Of a DNA stretch of 64,000 bases, positions 25,440 through 36,012 are shown piece after piece (within the stretch, counting starts at the first letter, position 1; every line of letters begins with the position of its first letter). The position numbers and the translations under genes are program-made. Source of the stretch: Allostella sp. ATCC 35155 (GTDB lineage Bacteria > Pseudomonadota > Alphaproteobacteria > ATCC43930 > Allostellaceae); the NCBI GenBank assembly GCA_006738865.1, contig AP019701.1:1794001-1858000 (forward strand), given 5' to 3'. A model generated the notes under the pieces. That model ran no database searches and was not told the DNA's origin. It worked only from the letters and a program-made list of their open reading frames with translations.

Positions 25440-26096
25440 TCAGGGGCCGCATCCTGGCACCATCATCGGCGCCGCTCGCCAGTCCCCGCCGGAGATGATC
25501 GCGCGCTCGTCCGCCACGCGGACGCGGCCGTCGGCGATCAGGCGGACGGCCAGCGGGTAGGCCGCATGCTCGGCCCCGAGGATGCGGTCGGCCAGGACTT
25601 CCGCACTGTCGTCCGGCAGCACCGGGACCACGGCCTGGACGAGGATGGGACCGGCATCCATCTCGTTGCGCACGAAATGCACGGTGCAGCCGCTGATCCG
25701 CACCCCGGCATCGAGCGCCTGCTGCTGCGGATGCAGCCCCTTGAAGAGCGGCAGCAGCGAGGGATGGATGTTGACCATCCGGTCGTGCCAGGCATCGACG
25801 AACCCCGGGGTCAACAGGCGCATGAAGCCGGCAAGGCAGACGAGGCCGACCCCGGCGCCCGTCAGCCGCTCGTGCACCGCCGCGTCGAAGGCGGCCCGGT
25901 CGGGATAATCCCGGTGCGGCAGCACGGCCGTCGCGATGCCCGCCCGCTGCGCGCGCTCGACGGCGAAGGCACCGGCGACATTGCTGACGACGAGGGCGAT
26001 CTCGGCGGGATAAGCAGGATCGGCGCAGGCGTCGATCAGCGCCTGCAGGTTGCTGCCGCGGCCCGAGACCAGCACGCCCAGGCGAAGACGCCCCAT
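25440..26096 (-). CDS. purN: phosphoribosylglycinamide formyltransferase (PurN)
   Basis: GAR transformylase, 218 aa, transfers the formyl group from 10-formyl-THF in purine synthesis. Seen: LVSGRGSNLQAL (phosphate loop), LAGFMRLL, the catalytic region NIHPSLLPLFKG, and TVHFVRNEMDAGPI with the catalytic His and Asp. It follows purM by four bases on the same strand. Confidence 0.97.
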   Translation of the reverse strand: MGRLRLGVLVSGRGSNLQALIDACADPAYPAEIALVVSNVAGAFAVERAQRAGIATAVLPHRDYPDRAAFDAAVHERLTGAGVGLVCLAGFMRLLTPGFVDAWHDRMVNIHPSLLPLFKGLHPQQQALDAGVRISGCTVHFVRNEMDAGPILVQAVVPVLPDDSAEVLADRILGAEHAAYPLAVRLIADGRVRVADERAIISGGDWRAAPMMVPGCGP

Positions 26097-26100
26097 GGCG

Positions 26101-27291
26101 TCAGCCCGGCCAGCGGTCGGCGAGGCCGGCGACGGTGCAACCGGCGGCTCCGGGATCCCGCGGCACGACGCGGCCGATGCGGTGCGTCGGCACGCCGGCG
26201 GCCGTCAGTTCGGCGGCGATGCGATCCGCCTCGGCCGCGGCGACCACGACCACCATGCCGATGCCGCAGTTGAAGGTGCGGGCCATCTCCGACCCGGCGA
26301 TGCGCCCGGCCGTCGCCAGCCAGTCGAAGACCGGTGGCATCGGCCAGCGCTGCGTGTCGACCGCCACGGCGGCCCCGGACGGCAGGACGCGCGGCACGTT
26401 CTCGACGAGCCCGCCGCCGGTGATGTGGGCCAGTGCCTTGACGCCGCCGGAGCGCACGGCGGCCAGGGCCGGCCGCACATAGATCCGCGTCGGCTCCAGC
26501 AGGGCCTCGCCCAGGGTGCGATCGGGATCGAAGGGCGCGGGCGATGCCCAGTCGAGGCCGGTGGCGGCTGCCACCCGGCGGACGAGCGAGAAGCCGTTCG
26601 AGTGGACGCCGGCCGAAGCCATGCCGAGGACGACGTCGCCGGGCGCGACGGTCGTTCCGTCGAGGGCCGCGCCGCGCTCGACGGCGCCGACGGAGAAGCC
26701 GGCAAGGTCGAAATCGTCGCCCTGGTAGAGGCCCGGCATCTCCGCCGTCTCGCCCCCGACCAGCGCGCAGCCGGCGATCCGGCAGCCCTCGGCGATGCCG
26801 GCCACGATCGCGCGACCGCGGGCGACGTCGAGCCGCCCGGTCGCGAAATAGTCGAGGAAGAGGAGGGGCTCGGCCCCCTGGACGACGAGGTCATTGACGC
26901 ACATCGCCACCAGGTCGATGCCGATCGTCTCCAGCCGGCCGGTGTCGATGGCGATCTTGAGCTTGGTGCCGACCCCGTCGGTCGTCGTCACCAGGATCGG
27001 ATCGCGATAGCCGGCGGCCTTCAGGTCGAAGAGCGCGCCGAATCCGCCGAGACCGGCATCGGCACCGGGCCGGGCGGTCGACCGGGCGAGCGGCTTGATC
27101 GCCTCGACCAGGGCATTGCCCGCGTCGATGTCGACCCCGGCGTCGCGATAGGTGTGGCTGCTGATGGCGTCCTCGCCGCATATGGAGTACAGATCGGCGG
27201 CCGGCCGTGCCCGGACATCCGCGCACGGGTTCCCGGCTCCGGCGCCGGCATGCGGCCGACGCCGGCCGACAATACCGGATCGGAGTGCCAT
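26101..27291 (-). CDS. purM: phosphoribosylformylglycinamidine cyclo-ligase (PurM), start unresolved
   Basis: AIR synthetase, closes the imidazole ring with ATP. The protein is clear: [19 protein letters not shown] near the N-terminus, then [31 protein letters not shown], the GGETAEMPG loop and [13 protein letters not shown]. The start is not: between the conserved N-terminus and the divergent neighbour the only in-frame NTG codons are CTG (27192) and the ATG at 27291, which is four bases from the start of the divergent gene and adds a non-conserved stretch. I list the ATG; the CTG or a rarer codon may be real. Confidence 0.93.
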   Translation of the reverse strand: MALRSGIVGRRRPHAGAGAGNPCADVRARPAADLYSICGEDAISSHTYRDAGVDIDAGNALVEAIKPLARSTARPGADAGLGGFGALFDLKAAGYRDPILVTTTDGVGTKLKIAIDTGRLETIGIDLVAMCVNDLVVQGAEPLLFLDYFATGRLDVARGRAIVAGIAEGCRIAGCALVGGETAEMPGLYQGDDFDLAGFSVGAVERGAALDGTTVAPGDVVLGMASAGVHSNGFSLVRRVAAATGLDWASPAPFDPDRTLGEALLEPTRIYVRPALAAVRSGGVKALAHITGGGLVENVPRVLPSGAAVAVDTQRWPMPPVFDWLATAGRIAGSEMARTFNCGIGMVVVVAAAEADRIAAELTAAGVPTHRIGRVVPRDPGAAGCTVAGLADRWPG

Positions 27292-27295
27292 TGCA

Positions 27296-28465
27296 ATGAC
27301 CGGCCAGCGCCTCCCCGCCGCCCGCCGGCCCGCCCGTTTCCGTCGCCTGCCCCTGGCCCTGCTCGCGCTGGCTCTGGCGCTGCTGGCGGCGGTTCCGCAG
27401 GCGGCCGCGCAGTACGAGATCACCGGCAATCAGGTCGACGTCACGGCCGCCACCGCCGTCCAGGCGCGCGAGCGCGCGCTCGCCGAGGCCCAGCAGGCGG
27501 CCGCTCGGCGGCTGATGGAACGGCTGGTGGTCCCGGCCGGCGGTACGCCGCCGCGCCTCTCGGCCGGCCAGGTCTCGGCCCTCGTCCAGGATGTCGAGGT
27601 CGCCGAGGAGCGGGTGACGCCGGTGCGCTACATGGCGACGGTCACGGTCCGCTTCCGGCCGGAGGCGGTGCGCCGCTTCCTGACCGAGCAGGGCGTGGCC
27701 TTCAGCGAGCGCGCCGCACGACCAGTGCTGGTGCTGCCGGTGCTCGACCTGCCGGACGGGCCGCTGCTGTTCGACGACCGCAACCCGTGGCTCCAGGCAT
27801 GGTCGGAGCAGTCGGGCGGCGGCGCGTTCGCCGTGCCGATCGGCGACCTCGCCGACATCACCGCCCTCTCGCCGGCGCAGGCGCTGGCGGGTGATCGCGG
27901 GCGCATCGCGGCCCTGGCCCGTCGCTACGGCACCGGGGAGGTGGCGGTCGTCCGCGCGACGCCGGGCAGCGGCGGTGCCCTGACCGTCGCGATCACCCGC
28001 TATTCGGGGGACGATCCCGCCAGCCGCCAGCGTGTCAACGTGGCCGGGCCGGGCGATGGCGGCTTCGCCGCCGCCGTCCGCAGTACCATCCCGGTGCTGG
28101 CACGCCCGCTGCCGCCGAGCCGGCCGCCCGCCGATGTCCCGCCGCCGGTCGCCGGCGGCGTCGACCGGGCGACGGCCCCGACCGGAACGGCCGAGGCCTG
28201 GATCCAGCTGCGCCGGCGGATCGCCGAGACGCCGGGCGTCGAGCGCGTCGAGATCGAGGCGCTGTCGGCGGACCGCGCGCGGCTGCGGATCGCCCATCGC
28301 CTCGGACATGACGGATTGCGGCGCGCCATGGCTCCGTTGGGTGTCGAGGTCGAGGCGCCCGCACCACCTCCTGCCGCGCCGCCGCCGACCGCACCGTCCT
28401 ATGGCGCACCACCCCATGGCGCACCGTCGGCGGCGCGACCGGGCGCGCCGACGCCGCTGCGGTGA
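27296..28465 (+). CDS. DUF2066 secreted protein
   Basis: Protein of 389 aa with a signal peptide (a basic start, then [20 protein letters not shown], cut near residue 40) and a DUF2066 domain ([20 protein letters not shown] to about residue 310), ending in a proline- and alanine-rich tail (residues about 345-389). Function unknown; DUF2066 genes lie beside purM in many Proteobacteria, as here. First gene of the unit DUF2066 - CDP-alcohol transferase - perM - hdaA. Its start is almost adjacent to purM on the opposite strand. Confidence 0.85.
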   Translation: MTGQRLPAARRPARFRRLPLALLALALALLAAVPQAAAQYEITGNQVDVTAATAVQARERALAEAQQAAARRLMERLVVPAGGTPPRLSAGQVSALVQDVEVAEERVTPVRYMATVTVRFRPEAVRRFLTEQGVAFSERAARPVLVLPVLDLPDGPLLFDDRNPWLQAWSEQSGGGAFAVPIGDLADITALSPAQALAGDRGRIAALARRYGTGEVAVVRATPGSGGALTVAITRYSGDDPASRQRVNVAGPGDGGFAAAVRSTIPVLARPLPPSRPPADVPPPVAGGVDRATAPTGTAEAWIQLRRRIAETPGVERVEIEALSADRARLRIAHRLGHDGLRRAMAPLGVEVEAPAPPPAAPPPTAPSYGAPPHGAPSAARPGAPTPLR

Positions 28466-28520
28466 CGGCCAAACGATAGGAACGGACGCCGGGGTACGGC
28501 GCCGGGTACGGGGCGACAGA

Positions 28521-29069
28521 TTGTATCTCGCCAACATCATCACGCTGGGCCGGCTGCTCTCGGTGCCGGTCATCGTCTGGCTGATCATCGACGGATCGAT
28601 GCTGCCGGCTTTCGCGTTGTTCGTGGCGGCCGGGATCTCCGATGCCGTCGACGGCTTCCTGGCGCGGCGGTTCGACCAGCGCTCGGAACTGGGCGGCTAT
28701 CTCGACCCGCTGGCGGACAAGGCACTGCTCGTCGGCGTCTATGTCACCCTCGGCCATGTCGGGCACCTGCCGGCATGGCTGGTGATCCTGGTCGTGTTCC
28801 GGGACGTGCTGATCATCGGGGGGGCCGTGCTGCTCTACATGTTCACCGACGAACTCCGCATGGCGCCGCTCACCATCAGCAAGGTGAACACCGCCATGCA
28901 GATCGTCCTGGCCGCCGTCGCCCTCGGCGTCATCGGCCTCGGGCTGGACGACCGCGGTGCGACCGCCGCGCTCGTCTATGCGGTCGGCGCGACCACGGCC
29001 CTCTCGGGAGCCGCCTACATCATGCAATGGAGCCGGCACGTCGCGCTGACCGGCGGCGGCCGCAAGTGA
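28521..29069 (+). CDS. CDP-alcohol phosphatidyltransferase family protein
   Basis: Inner-membrane enzyme of 182 aa. The CDP-alcohol motif DGxxARx8GxxxDxxxD is intact: DGFLAR, eight residues, then GGYLDPLADK. Four or five membrane helices. Relatives make phosphatidylglycerol phosphate (PgsA) or cardiolipin from CDP-diacylglycerol; the acceptor here is unknown, and a housekeeping pgsA may lie elsewhere. The most plausible start is TTG at 28521, giving the family-like YLANIITLGRLLS; no ATG or GTG is available nearby. Its stop overlaps the next start (GTGA). Confidence 0.88.
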   Translation: MYLANIITLGRLLSVPVIVWLIIDGSMLPAFALFVAAGISDAVDGFLARRFDQRSELGGYLDPLADKALLVGVYVTLGHVGHLPAWLVILVVFRDVLIIGGAVLLYMFTDELRMAPLTISKVNTAMQIVLAAVALGVIGLGLDDRGATAALVYAVGATTALSGAAYIMQWSRHVALTGGGRK

Positions 29070-30130
29070 GCAGCCGCTCGATCGCCTGGTTCTGGGCCGG
29101 GGCGGCGGTCGTCGCCGCGCTGCTGCTCTACGTCTTCAGCGATATTCTCTTCCCGTTCCTGGTCGGGCTCGTCGTCGCCTATATCCTCAATCCCGCGGTC
29201 GATCGCCTGGCGCTCCACGGATTGCCGCGCTGGCTGGGCACGCTGGCGGTCGGCGCCGTCGTCCTGCTGCTGGCCCTTGCCGCCATGCTGGTCGTCGTGC
29301 CCCCCCTGGTCGAGCAGACGGTCGATCTCGTCGCCCGGCTGCCCGAGATCGCCGAGGCCCTGCGGACGCGCCTGCTCATCGCCGGCGACGCGCTGCGCGA
29401 CCGTCTCGGGCCCGAGGACACGGCCAAGCTCGAGGAATTCCTGACGCAACAGCTCGGCACTGTCGCCAAATGGGCCGCCAGTCTGGTCGGGGGCGTCGTC
29501 GGCAGCGGCTTTGCGATCTTCAACGCTTTGTCGCTGATCTTCATCACGCCGATCGTCGGCTTCTACCTGCTGCGCGACTGGCACTACATCCTGGCCAGCC
29601 TCGACCTCAACGTGCCCGACCGCCATCGCGAGAACGTCCACCGCGTCGCGATCGAGGTCGACCGGCGACTGGCCGGATTCCTGCGCGGACAGGGGCTCGT
29701 CTGCATCACCCTCGGCACGTTCTACGCGGTCGGACTCACCCTGGCGGGGCTGGACTTCGGGCTGGCGATCGGCGCGTTCTCGGGGCTCGTCTCCTTCATT
29801 CCGTTCGTCGGCTCGATCTCCGGCCTCGTGCTCTCGACTTCCGTCGCGCTGTTCCAGTTCGAGGGCTGGACACCGATCGTGGTCGTCGTCGCGGTCTTTC
29901 TCGTCGGACAGGCGATCGAGGGGAATTTCCTGACCCCCTGGCTGGTCGGCGACCGCGTCGGCCTGCATCCGGTCTGGGTCATCTTCGCCCTGCTCGCGGG
30001 GGGCGCGGTGTTCGGCTTCGTCGGCCTGCTGCTCGCCGTGCCAGCGGCCGCGGTCGTCGGCGTGCTGGTGCGCTTTGCCCTGGAACGCTACCGCGACAGC
30101 ACGCTCTTCCGCGCCCGGCCCGAGGCGTGA
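29066..30130 (+). CDS. AI-2E/PerM family transporter
   Basis: Inner-membrane permease of 354 aa with about eight helices, AI-2 exporter/PerM family. Seen: the helical pair LYVFSDILFPFLVGLVVAYI near the N-terminus, a long periplasmic amphipathic region (residues about 75-150), FITPIVGFYLLRDW, and the C-terminal GNFLTPWLVGDRVGLHPVW signature. Transport substrate unknown. It starts with GTG overlapping the upstream stop and its own stop overlaps hdaA (GTGA). Confidence 0.9.
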   Translation: MSSRSIAWFWAGAAVVAALLLYVFSDILFPFLVGLVVAYILNPAVDRLALHGLPRWLGTLAVGAVVLLLALAAMLVVVPPLVEQTVDLVARLPEIAEALRTRLLIAGDALRDRLGPEDTAKLEEFLTQQLGTVAKWAASLVGGVVGSGFAIFNALSLIFITPIVGFYLLRDWHYILASLDLNVPDRHRENVHRVAIEVDRRLAGFLRGQGLVCITLGTFYAVGLTLAGLDFGLAIGAFSGLVSFIPFVGSISGLVLSTSVALFQFEGWTPIVVVVAVFLVGQAIEGNFLTPWLVGDRVGLHPVWVIFALLAGGAVFGFVGLLLAVPAAAVVGVLVRFALERYRDSTLFRARPEA

Positions 30131-30882
30131 GCGAGCTGCGCCAGCTGCCGCTGCCGCTCGCCCGCCGGCCCGCCCTGGCGGCGGACGACTTCCTCATCGC
30201 CGACAGCAACCGCGCGGCGGCCGCCTGGATTGGGCGGTGGCCGGACTGGCCGGCGCCCGCCCTGACGATCATCGGGCCGGAGGGGGCGGGCAAGACGCAT
30301 CTCGCGCGGATCTTCGCGGACCGGGCCGGCGCGGCGTTCTTCGACGGCGCCCGCCTCGCGATGGCGGCGCTGTCGCCCCTGATCGAGGGGGCGCCCGCCG
30401 CGGTCGTGGTCGACGATGCCGACCGGGTGCCGGACTGGCCGATCCTGCTGCACCTCTACAACATCCTGGCGGCGCGCGAGGGCCACCTGCTGCTGACCGC
30501 ACGGCGCGCGCCCTCGCGCTGGCCGATCGCGCTGGCCGATCTTCGCTCCCGGCTGGCTGCGGCCCCGATCGCGGCGATCACGCCGCCCGACGACGACCTG
30601 CTGTCGGCGGTGCTGGCCAAGCATTTCTCCGACCGCGGCATTCCGGTCGAGCCCGGCGTCGTCGCGTTCCTCGCCGCCCGCATCGAACGATCCTTCGCCG
30701 CCGCGCAGGCCGTCGCCGCCGTCATCGACCGGCACGCCCTGGCGGCGGGACGGCGGGTGACGCTGCCGCTGGTGCGAGCGGCATTGCCTGAACTTGCCGG
30801 TGCGACCCATGATCGCGCCCCGGACGAATCGGCCCGCTCAGGGCCCAACCCCCAGGAGGACACGAGATGGATCTCGGATTGA
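30127..30882 (+). CDS. hdaA: DnaA regulatory inactivator homologue HdaA
   Basis: AAA+ protein of 251 aa related to DnaA domain III. With the beta clamp it promotes ATP-DnaA hydrolysis to prevent re-initiation. The clamp-binding motif QLPLPL is at residues 5-10, which also supports the GTG start at 30127. Walker A is GPEGAGKTHL and Walker B is VVVDDADRV; the DNA-binding domain IV of DnaA is absent. The C-terminus overlaps the next gene by 16 bases. Position beside perM is conserved in alphaproteobacteria. Confidence 0.92.
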   Translation: MSELRQLPLPLARRPALAADDFLIADSNRAAAAWIGRWPDWPAPALTIIGPEGAGKTHLARIFADRAGAAFFDGARLAMAALSPLIEGAPAAVVVDDADRVPDWPILLHLYNILAAREGHLLLTARRAPSRWPIALADLRSRLAAAPIAAITPPDDDLLSAVLAKHFSDRGIPVEPGVVAFLAARIERSFAAAQAVAAVIDRHALAAGRRVTLPLVRAALPELAGATHDRAPDESARSGPNPQEDTRWISD

Positions 30883-31646
30883 AGGGCAAGACTGCGCTGG
30901 TGTGTGCGGCGAGCAAGGGACTGGGCAAGGGCTGCGCCGTGTCGCTGGCGCGCGAGGGCGTCGAGGTCACGATCCTTGCCCGCGGCACCGAGGCCCTGGA
31001 GGCCACCGCCGAGGAGATCCGGCGCGAGACGGGCGTGAAGGTGACCAGCATCGCCTGTGACATCACCACGCCGGAGGGCCGCGAGAAGGCCCTGGCCGCC
31101 TGCCCGTCGCCGGACATCCTGGTGACCAATGCCGGCGGCCCGCCGCCGGGCGACTTCCGCCAGTGGGGCGAGGCCGAGTGGCTGTCGGCCCTGAAGGCCA
31201 ACATGCTGACCCCGATCGAGCTCATCAAGGCGACCATCGACCCGATGATCCAGCGCCGCTTCGGGCGCGTCATCAACATCACCTCGGGGGCGGTGAAGAT
31301 GCCGATCGACGTGCTGGGGCTGTCGAACGGCGCGCGCACCGGTCTCACCGGCTTCTGCGCCGGCCTCGCCCGCCAGGTGGCGCAGCACGGTGTCACCATC
31401 AACAACCTGCTGCCGGGCCCCTTCGATACCGACCGGCTCCGCACCAACACCAAACTCGCGGCCGAGAAGGCGGGCAAGAGCTACGACGACGTCTGGAACC
31501 AGCGGATGATGCTGAATCCGACCCGCCGTTTCGGCACCGTCGCCGAGTTCGGCGATGCCTGCGCCTACCTCGCCAGCGTCCAGGCCGGCTTCATCACCGG
31601 GCAGAACCTGCTGATGGACGGCGGCCACTTCCCCGGCACGCTCTGA
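30867..31646 (+). CDS. SDR family oxidoreductase lacking the Tyr-Lys pair
   Basis: Rossmann-fold protein of 259 aa. The dinucleotide loop is AASKGLGKGCA, and NAGGPPPGDF is the family form of the NNAG motif. The catalytic Ser is present (INITSGAVK), but where classical SDRs have YxxxK this reads SNGAR, so Tyr is Ser and Lys is Arg. A known divergent SDR subgroup (BKR-like) shares this. It may bind NAD(P) with altered chemistry. The ATG follows AGGAGG and overlaps the hdaA end by 16 bases. Confidence 0.88.
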   Translation: MDLGLKGKTALVCAASKGLGKGCAVSLAREGVEVTILARGTEALEATAEEIRRETGVKVTSIACDITTPEGREKALAACPSPDILVTNAGGPPPGDFRQWGEAEWLSALKANMLTPIELIKATIDPMIQRRFGRVINITSGAVKMPIDVLGLSNGARTGLTGFCAGLARQVAQHGVTINNLLPGPFDTDRLRTNTKLAAEKAGKSYDDVWNQRMMLNPTRRFGTVAEFGDACAYLASVQAGFITGQNLLMDGGHFPGTL

Positions 31647-31656
31647 TCCGCAGGGC

Positions 31657-32181
31657 CTATTCCAGGTCGCGGGGCACCACGAAGGCCGCGAGGTGCCCCG
31701 AACCCGGCTCGGCCGCCCGCCATTCGCCCTGAAAGGTGAGGATGGCGAGCGCCCCGGTCGGGAACTGCTCGGCGAGGCGGCGGCGTAACCCGCCGTCGCC
31801 GTCGCCGGCGAGCATGACCGCCAACTCGTGCAGGCCCGGATTGTGCCCGATCAGCATCGCGCAGGGGATGTCGGGCAGGCCCTGGACGATGCGGGCGAGA
31901 TGGTCGGGGTCGGCGAGATAGAGCGACCGGTCGAACTGCGTCTCCGGCTGGCCGGCCAGCCCCGAGCGGATGCCCTCGAGCGTCTCGCGCGTGCGGCGGG
32001 CCGGCGAGCAGAGGACGAGCGCCGGTTGCGTCGGCATGCCGGCCAGCACGCGCGCGACATCACCCACCGCACGCCGGCCGCGCGGATTGAGGGGACGGTC
32101 GAAATCGTCGATCCCGGGATCGGCCCAGCTCGACTTGGCATGCCGCAGCAGCAGCAGGGTGCGGGTCGGGGCGGTACTCAT
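31657..32181 (-). CDS. SixA-type histidine phosphatase
   Basis: Phosphohistidine phosphatase family, 174 aa. The phosphate loop is LLRHAKSSW with the nucleophilic His; the second histidine is in IGHNPGLHELA. SixA removes phosphate from histidine phosphotransfer domains, and related small members act on the nitrogen PTS. Start at ATG 32181; a TTG four codons upstream is less likely. It is convergent with the SDR (10-base gap) and divergent from ppk. Confidence 0.88.
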   Translation of the reverse strand: MSTAPTRTLLLLRHAKSSWADPGIDDFDRPLNPRGRRAVGDVARVLAGMPTQPALVLCSPARRTRETLEGIRSGLAGQPETQFDRSLYLADPDHLARIVQGLPDIPCAMLIGHNPGLHELAVMLAGDGDGGLRRRLAEQFPTGALAILTFQGEWRAAEPGSGHLAAFVVPRDLE

Positions 32182-32264
32182 GGGCGCCTGCAATAGCCCG
32201 GGCCCGCCGGGCGGGACAAGATGCCTGCCATGACACCGTCATGACAGCCGGCTAGCATGCGCGC

Positions 32265-34466
32265 ATGACCGAAGACGCCGGCCTCCCCGAGGCGACCCCC
32301 GAATCCAGACGCTCGCGCGCGCCCCGGCGTCGACCCGATCCGCCGGCCGCAGTGCCGCCGGAGGGCGGGCTGCCCACCCGCTTCATCAATCGCGAGCTTT
32401 CCTGGCTCGCCTTCAACGAGCGCGTGCTGGCGGAGGCGGACAACCTCCACCACCCGCTGATGGAGCGTCTGCGCTTCGTCTCCATCTCCGCCGGCAACCT
32501 CGATGAATTCTATATGGTCCGCGTCGCCGGGCTGAAGGGGCAGATCGGTGCGGGCGTCGACAATCCCAGCCAGGACGGCCTGACGCCGGCGCAGCAGCTC
32601 GCCGCGATCACCCAGCGGGCGACGCGCCTGACCGACGCCCAGCAGGAGCGGTACCGCATCCTGCGCGAAGAGCTGCGCACTGCCGGGGTTTCCGTCGTCG
32701 ACCCGCCGGAGCTGACGGTCGACGAGCTGACCTTCCTCGATCAGCGGTTCCGCGAGGAGACCTTTCCGGTCCTCACGCCACTGGCGATCGACCCGGCCCA
32801 TCCGTTTCCCTTCATCCCGAACCTCGGGCTCGGACTGGTCCTCGCGCTCCGCCGGCGGCAGGACGGAGAGCGGATGGACGCGATCGTCCTGATGCCGCAG
32901 CAGCTCGGCCGCTTCGTGCGGCTGCCGGGGCCCGACATCCGGTTCCTGTCGATGGAGCAGTTCATCGGGCTCTTCCTCGACCGGCTGTTTCCCGGCTTCG
33001 ACGTGCTCGGCCGCGGCACCTTCCGGGTGCTCCGCGACAGCGAGGTCGAGATCGAGGAGGAGGCCGAGGACCTTGTCCGCCTCTACGAATCGGCGCTGAA
33101 GCGGCGCAAGCGCGGCCACGTCATCCGGCTCGGCGTCACCGCCGACACGCCGGAGGATCTGCGCACCTTCCTCATCGAGCAGCTGCATGTCGTGCCCGAC
33201 GACGTCTTCGCGGTCGAGGGGCTGGTCGGGCTCGTCGACATCCGCCAGATCATCGTCGACGAACGTCCCGACCTGAAGTTCCTGCCCTACAATCCGCGCT
33301 TTCCGGAGCGCATCCGCGATTTCGGCGGCGACTGCTTCGCGGCGATCCGCACCAAGGACATTCTCGTCCATCACCCCTACGAGAGCTTCGACGTCGTCGT
33401 GCAGTTCGTCCGCCAGGCGGCGGAGGATCCGGCGGTGGTCTCGATCAAGCAGACGCTGTACCGCACGAGCAACGATTCGCCGATCGTCCGCGCCCTGATC
33501 GAGGCGGCCGAAGCCGGCAAGTCCGTCGCGGCGCTGATCGAGCTCAAGGCCCGCTTCGACGAGGAGCAGAACATCCTCTGGGCCCGCCATCTCGAGCGGG
33601 CCGGGGTGCAGGTCGTCTACGGCTTCGTCGATCTCAAGACCCACGCCAAGATCTCGCTGGTCGCGCGGCGCGAGGGGACGGGGCTGCGCAACTACGTCCA
33701 TTTCGGAACCGGCAACTATCACCCCTATACCGCCAAGGTTTACACGGACCTGTCCTTCTTCACCTCCGATCCGGTCTTGTGCAACGACGCCGCCAAGTTC
33801 TTCAACTACATGACCGGCTATGCCGTGCCGGAAGGGCTCGAGAAGCTGGCCATCGCGCCGATCTCGCTGCGCGACACGCTGATGCGCCACATCGCCGGCG
33901 AGGTGGAGCATGCCCGGGCCGGGCGGCCGGCGTCGATCTGGGCCAAGATGAACGCACTGGTCGATCCCGGCATCATCGACGCGCTGTGCGGCGCCTCCCA
34001 GGCCGGGGTGCAGATCGACCTCGTCGTCCGCGGCATCTGCTGCCTGCGGCCGGGCGTCGCCGGCATGTCGGAGAACATCCGCGTCCGGAGCATCGTCGGC
34101 CGCTTCCTCGAACATGCGCGCATCGTCTGCTTCGGCGGCGGCCATCGCATGCCCTCGCCTTCGGCCAAGGTGTTCATCTCGTCGGCCGACTGGATGCCGC
34201 GCAATCTCGACTATCGCCTCGAATCGCTCGTGCCGATCGAGAATCCGACCGTCCACCGCCAGGTGCTGGACCAGATCATGGTGATGAATCTTCGCGACGA
34301 GGCGCAAAGCTGGACCTTGGGCGGCGATGGCGAGTATGTGCGGGTATCGCCGGACGGCGACGGATTCTCGGCACATGGATATTTCATGACCAATCCCAGC
34401 CTTTCCGGGCGCGGCAGCGCGCTGAAGCAACGACGCCAACCGAAGCCCGCCCGCAACAGTGACTGA
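32265..34466 (+). CDS. ppk1: polyphosphate kinase 1
   Basis: Ppk1, 733 aa, polymerises the ATP gamma phosphate into polyphosphate at the membrane. Four-domain architecture: N-terminal helices ([16 protein letters not shown]), head domain, then two phospholipase-D-like catalytic domains with the autophosphorylated His in [11 protein letters not shown] and ARFDEEQNI nearby. The first 35 residues are basic and proline-rich. It overlaps ppx by 8 bases, the usual polyphosphate operon. No PhoB box was recognised upstream. Confidence 0.96.
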   Translation: MTEDAGLPEATPESRRSRAPRRRPDPPAAVPPEGGLPTRFINRELSWLAFNERVLAEADNLHHPLMERLRFVSISAGNLDEFYMVRVAGLKGQIGAGVDNPSQDGLTPAQQLAAITQRATRLTDAQQERYRILREELRTAGVSVVDPPELTVDELTFLDQRFREETFPVLTPLAIDPAHPFPFIPNLGLGLVLALRRRQDGERMDAIVLMPQQLGRFVRLPGPDIRFLSMEQFIGLFLDRLFPGFDVLGRGTFRVLRDSEVEIEEEAEDLVRLYESALKRRKRGHVIRLGVTADTPEDLRTFLIEQLHVVPDDVFAVEGLVGLVDIRQIIVDERPDLKFLPYNPRFPERIRDFGGDCFAAIRTKDILVHHPYESFDVVVQFVRQAAEDPAVVSIKQTLYRTSNDSPIVRALIEAAEAGKSVAALIELKARFDEEQNILWARHLERAGVQVVYGFVDLKTHAKISLVARREGTGLRNYVHFGTGNYHPYTAKVYTDLSFFTSDPVLCNDAAKFFNYMTGYAVPEGLEKLAIAPISLRDTLMRHIAGEVEHARAGRPASIWAKMNALVDPGIIDALCGASQAGVQIDLVVRGICCLRPGVAGMSENIRVRSIVGRFLEHARIVCFGGGHRMPSPSAKVFISSADWMPRNLDYRLESLVPIENPTVHRQVLDQIMVMNLRDEAQSWTLGGDGEYVRVSPDGDGFSAHGYFMTNPSLSGRGSALKQRRQPKPARNSD

Positions 34467-35979
34467 CGGGCCGGAGGCACGGGCGGCCGCGCGTCCCGGG
34501 GGGCGCGTCGCCGTCATCGACGTCGGCTCCAACTCGATCCGCCTCGTCGTATTCGACGGCTTTCGCCGCTCCCCGCTGGCCCTTTTCAACGAAAAGGTCA
34601 TGTGCGGACTGGGGCGCGGGCTGGAGAAGACGGGCCGGCTCAGTCCCGAGGGCGTCGTGCAGGGGTTGGAGAACCTGCGCCGATTCGTGCGGCTCGCGCA
34701 GCTGATGGGGGTCGGGCATCTCGAGGTGCTGGCGACCGCGGCGGTGCGCGAGGCGTCGGACGGGCCGGCCTTCGTCGCCACCGTCGAGGCGCAGTGCGGT
34801 GTCCGGGTGCGGGTGATCTCCGGCCTGGAGGAGGCGGCCCTGTCCGCGGACGGCGTCCTCAGCGGCATCCCGGACGCCGAAGGGGTGATGGGTGATCTCG
34901 GTGGCGGCAGCGTCGAACTGGTGCCGCTCTCCGCGGGCGCCGCCGGGGCGGGGATCAGCCTGCCGCTCGGGCCGCTGCGTCTGGCCGATGCGGCCGGCGA
35001 CAATCCCAAGAAGGCGCGGGAACTCGTGGATGCGACGCTGGCGCGCGTCGACTGGCTGGCCCGTCAGCGCGGGCGCCAGCTCTATCTCGTCGGCGGTGCG
35101 TGGCGGGCGCTCGCGCGGATCCATATGGATCGCACGAACCATCCGCTGCACGTCATCCACCACTACGCCATCGAGCGCGCGGCGCTGGAGGCATTCCTGC
35201 GCCAGATCGCCAAGCAGGGTCGCAAGCAGCTCGACAAGCTGACGGGCGTGTCGCGGCGGCGCCTCGACGCGATCCCGAACGCGGCGCTGCTGCTGGGCCG
35301 GCTCGTCGCGGCCCTGGCGCCGCAGCGCATCGTCTTCTCGGCCACGGGCCTGCGGGAGGGGTACGTCTTCTCCGGCCTCGACGCCGGGGAGCGCGCCGCC
35401 GACCCGCTGCTCGCCGCCTGCCGCGCGATCGCCGCACGCGGGCGGCGCTTCGGTGCCGACGGGGACCATCTCCTGGCCTGGACCGAGCCGCTGTTCGCTG
35501 CCGATCCGCCGGGCGAGCGCCGCCTCCGGCACGCGGCCGGCCTGCTGTCGGACAGCGCCTGGAACGAACACCCCGACTATCGCGCCGAACAGGCGTTCCT
35601 CTCGGCCATTCGCCTGCCGCATGGCGGCATCGACCATCGCGGCCGCTTCCTGCTCGCGACGATGCTCCATTCCCGCTACGGCGGCGCCGGCGATGCGGCC
35701 GTCCTCGCGCCCTATGCGCCGCTCGCCAGCGCGGCAGAACGGCTGTGGGCGCAGGCGGTGGGGCTGGCGTTGCGCGTCGGCTACACGATCTCGGGCGGCT
35801 CGCCGGACGCGCTCGCCCGCACCCGGATCGAACTGGCCGACGGCGCCATCCGGCTCGTCCTGCGGCCGGAGGACGAGGTGATGGCGGGCGAGGCGGTGCG
35901 TCGCCGGCTCGACGCGCTCGGCCGCGCCCTGGGCCGTCCGGCCGCCGTCGCCTTCCAGCAGGCACCGGCCGCGGGCTAG
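34459..35979 (+). CDS. ppx: exopolyphosphatase (Ppx/GppA)
   Basis: Ppx/GppA phosphatase, 506 aa, degrades polyphosphate or pppGpp. Actin-like ATPase fold: [16 protein letters not shown] (phosphate 1 loop), [22 protein letters not shown] and [10 protein letters not shown] (phosphate 2), then a long C-terminal HD-like helical domain (from about residue 320). It starts with GTG at 34459 within the ppk1 end. Preference between polyphosphate and guanosine pentaphosphate cannot be told. Confidence 0.95.
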   Translation: MTDGPEARAAARPGGRVAVIDVGSNSIRLVVFDGFRRSPLALFNEKVMCGLGRGLEKTGRLSPEGVVQGLENLRRFVRLAQLMGVGHLEVLATAAVREASDGPAFVATVEAQCGVRVRVISGLEEAALSADGVLSGIPDAEGVMGDLGGGSVELVPLSAGAAGAGISLPLGPLRLADAAGDNPKKARELVDATLARVDWLARQRGRQLYLVGGAWRALARIHMDRTNHPLHVIHHYAIERAALEAFLRQIAKQGRKQLDKLTGVSRRRLDAIPNAALLLGRLVAALAPQRIVFSATGLREGYVFSGLDAGERAADPLLAACRAIAARGRRFGADGDHLLAWTEPLFAADPPGERRLRHAAGLLSDSAWNEHPDYRAEQAFLSAIRLPHGGIDHRGRFLLATMLHSRYGGAGDAAVLAPYAPLASAAERLWAQAVGLALRVGYTISGGSPDALARTRIELADGAIRLVLRPEDEVMAGEAVRRRLDALGRALGRPAAVAFQQAPAAG

Positions 35980-36012
35980 GATCGGCCGCAACGAGAGGCG
36001 GAGAGGGCGGCC

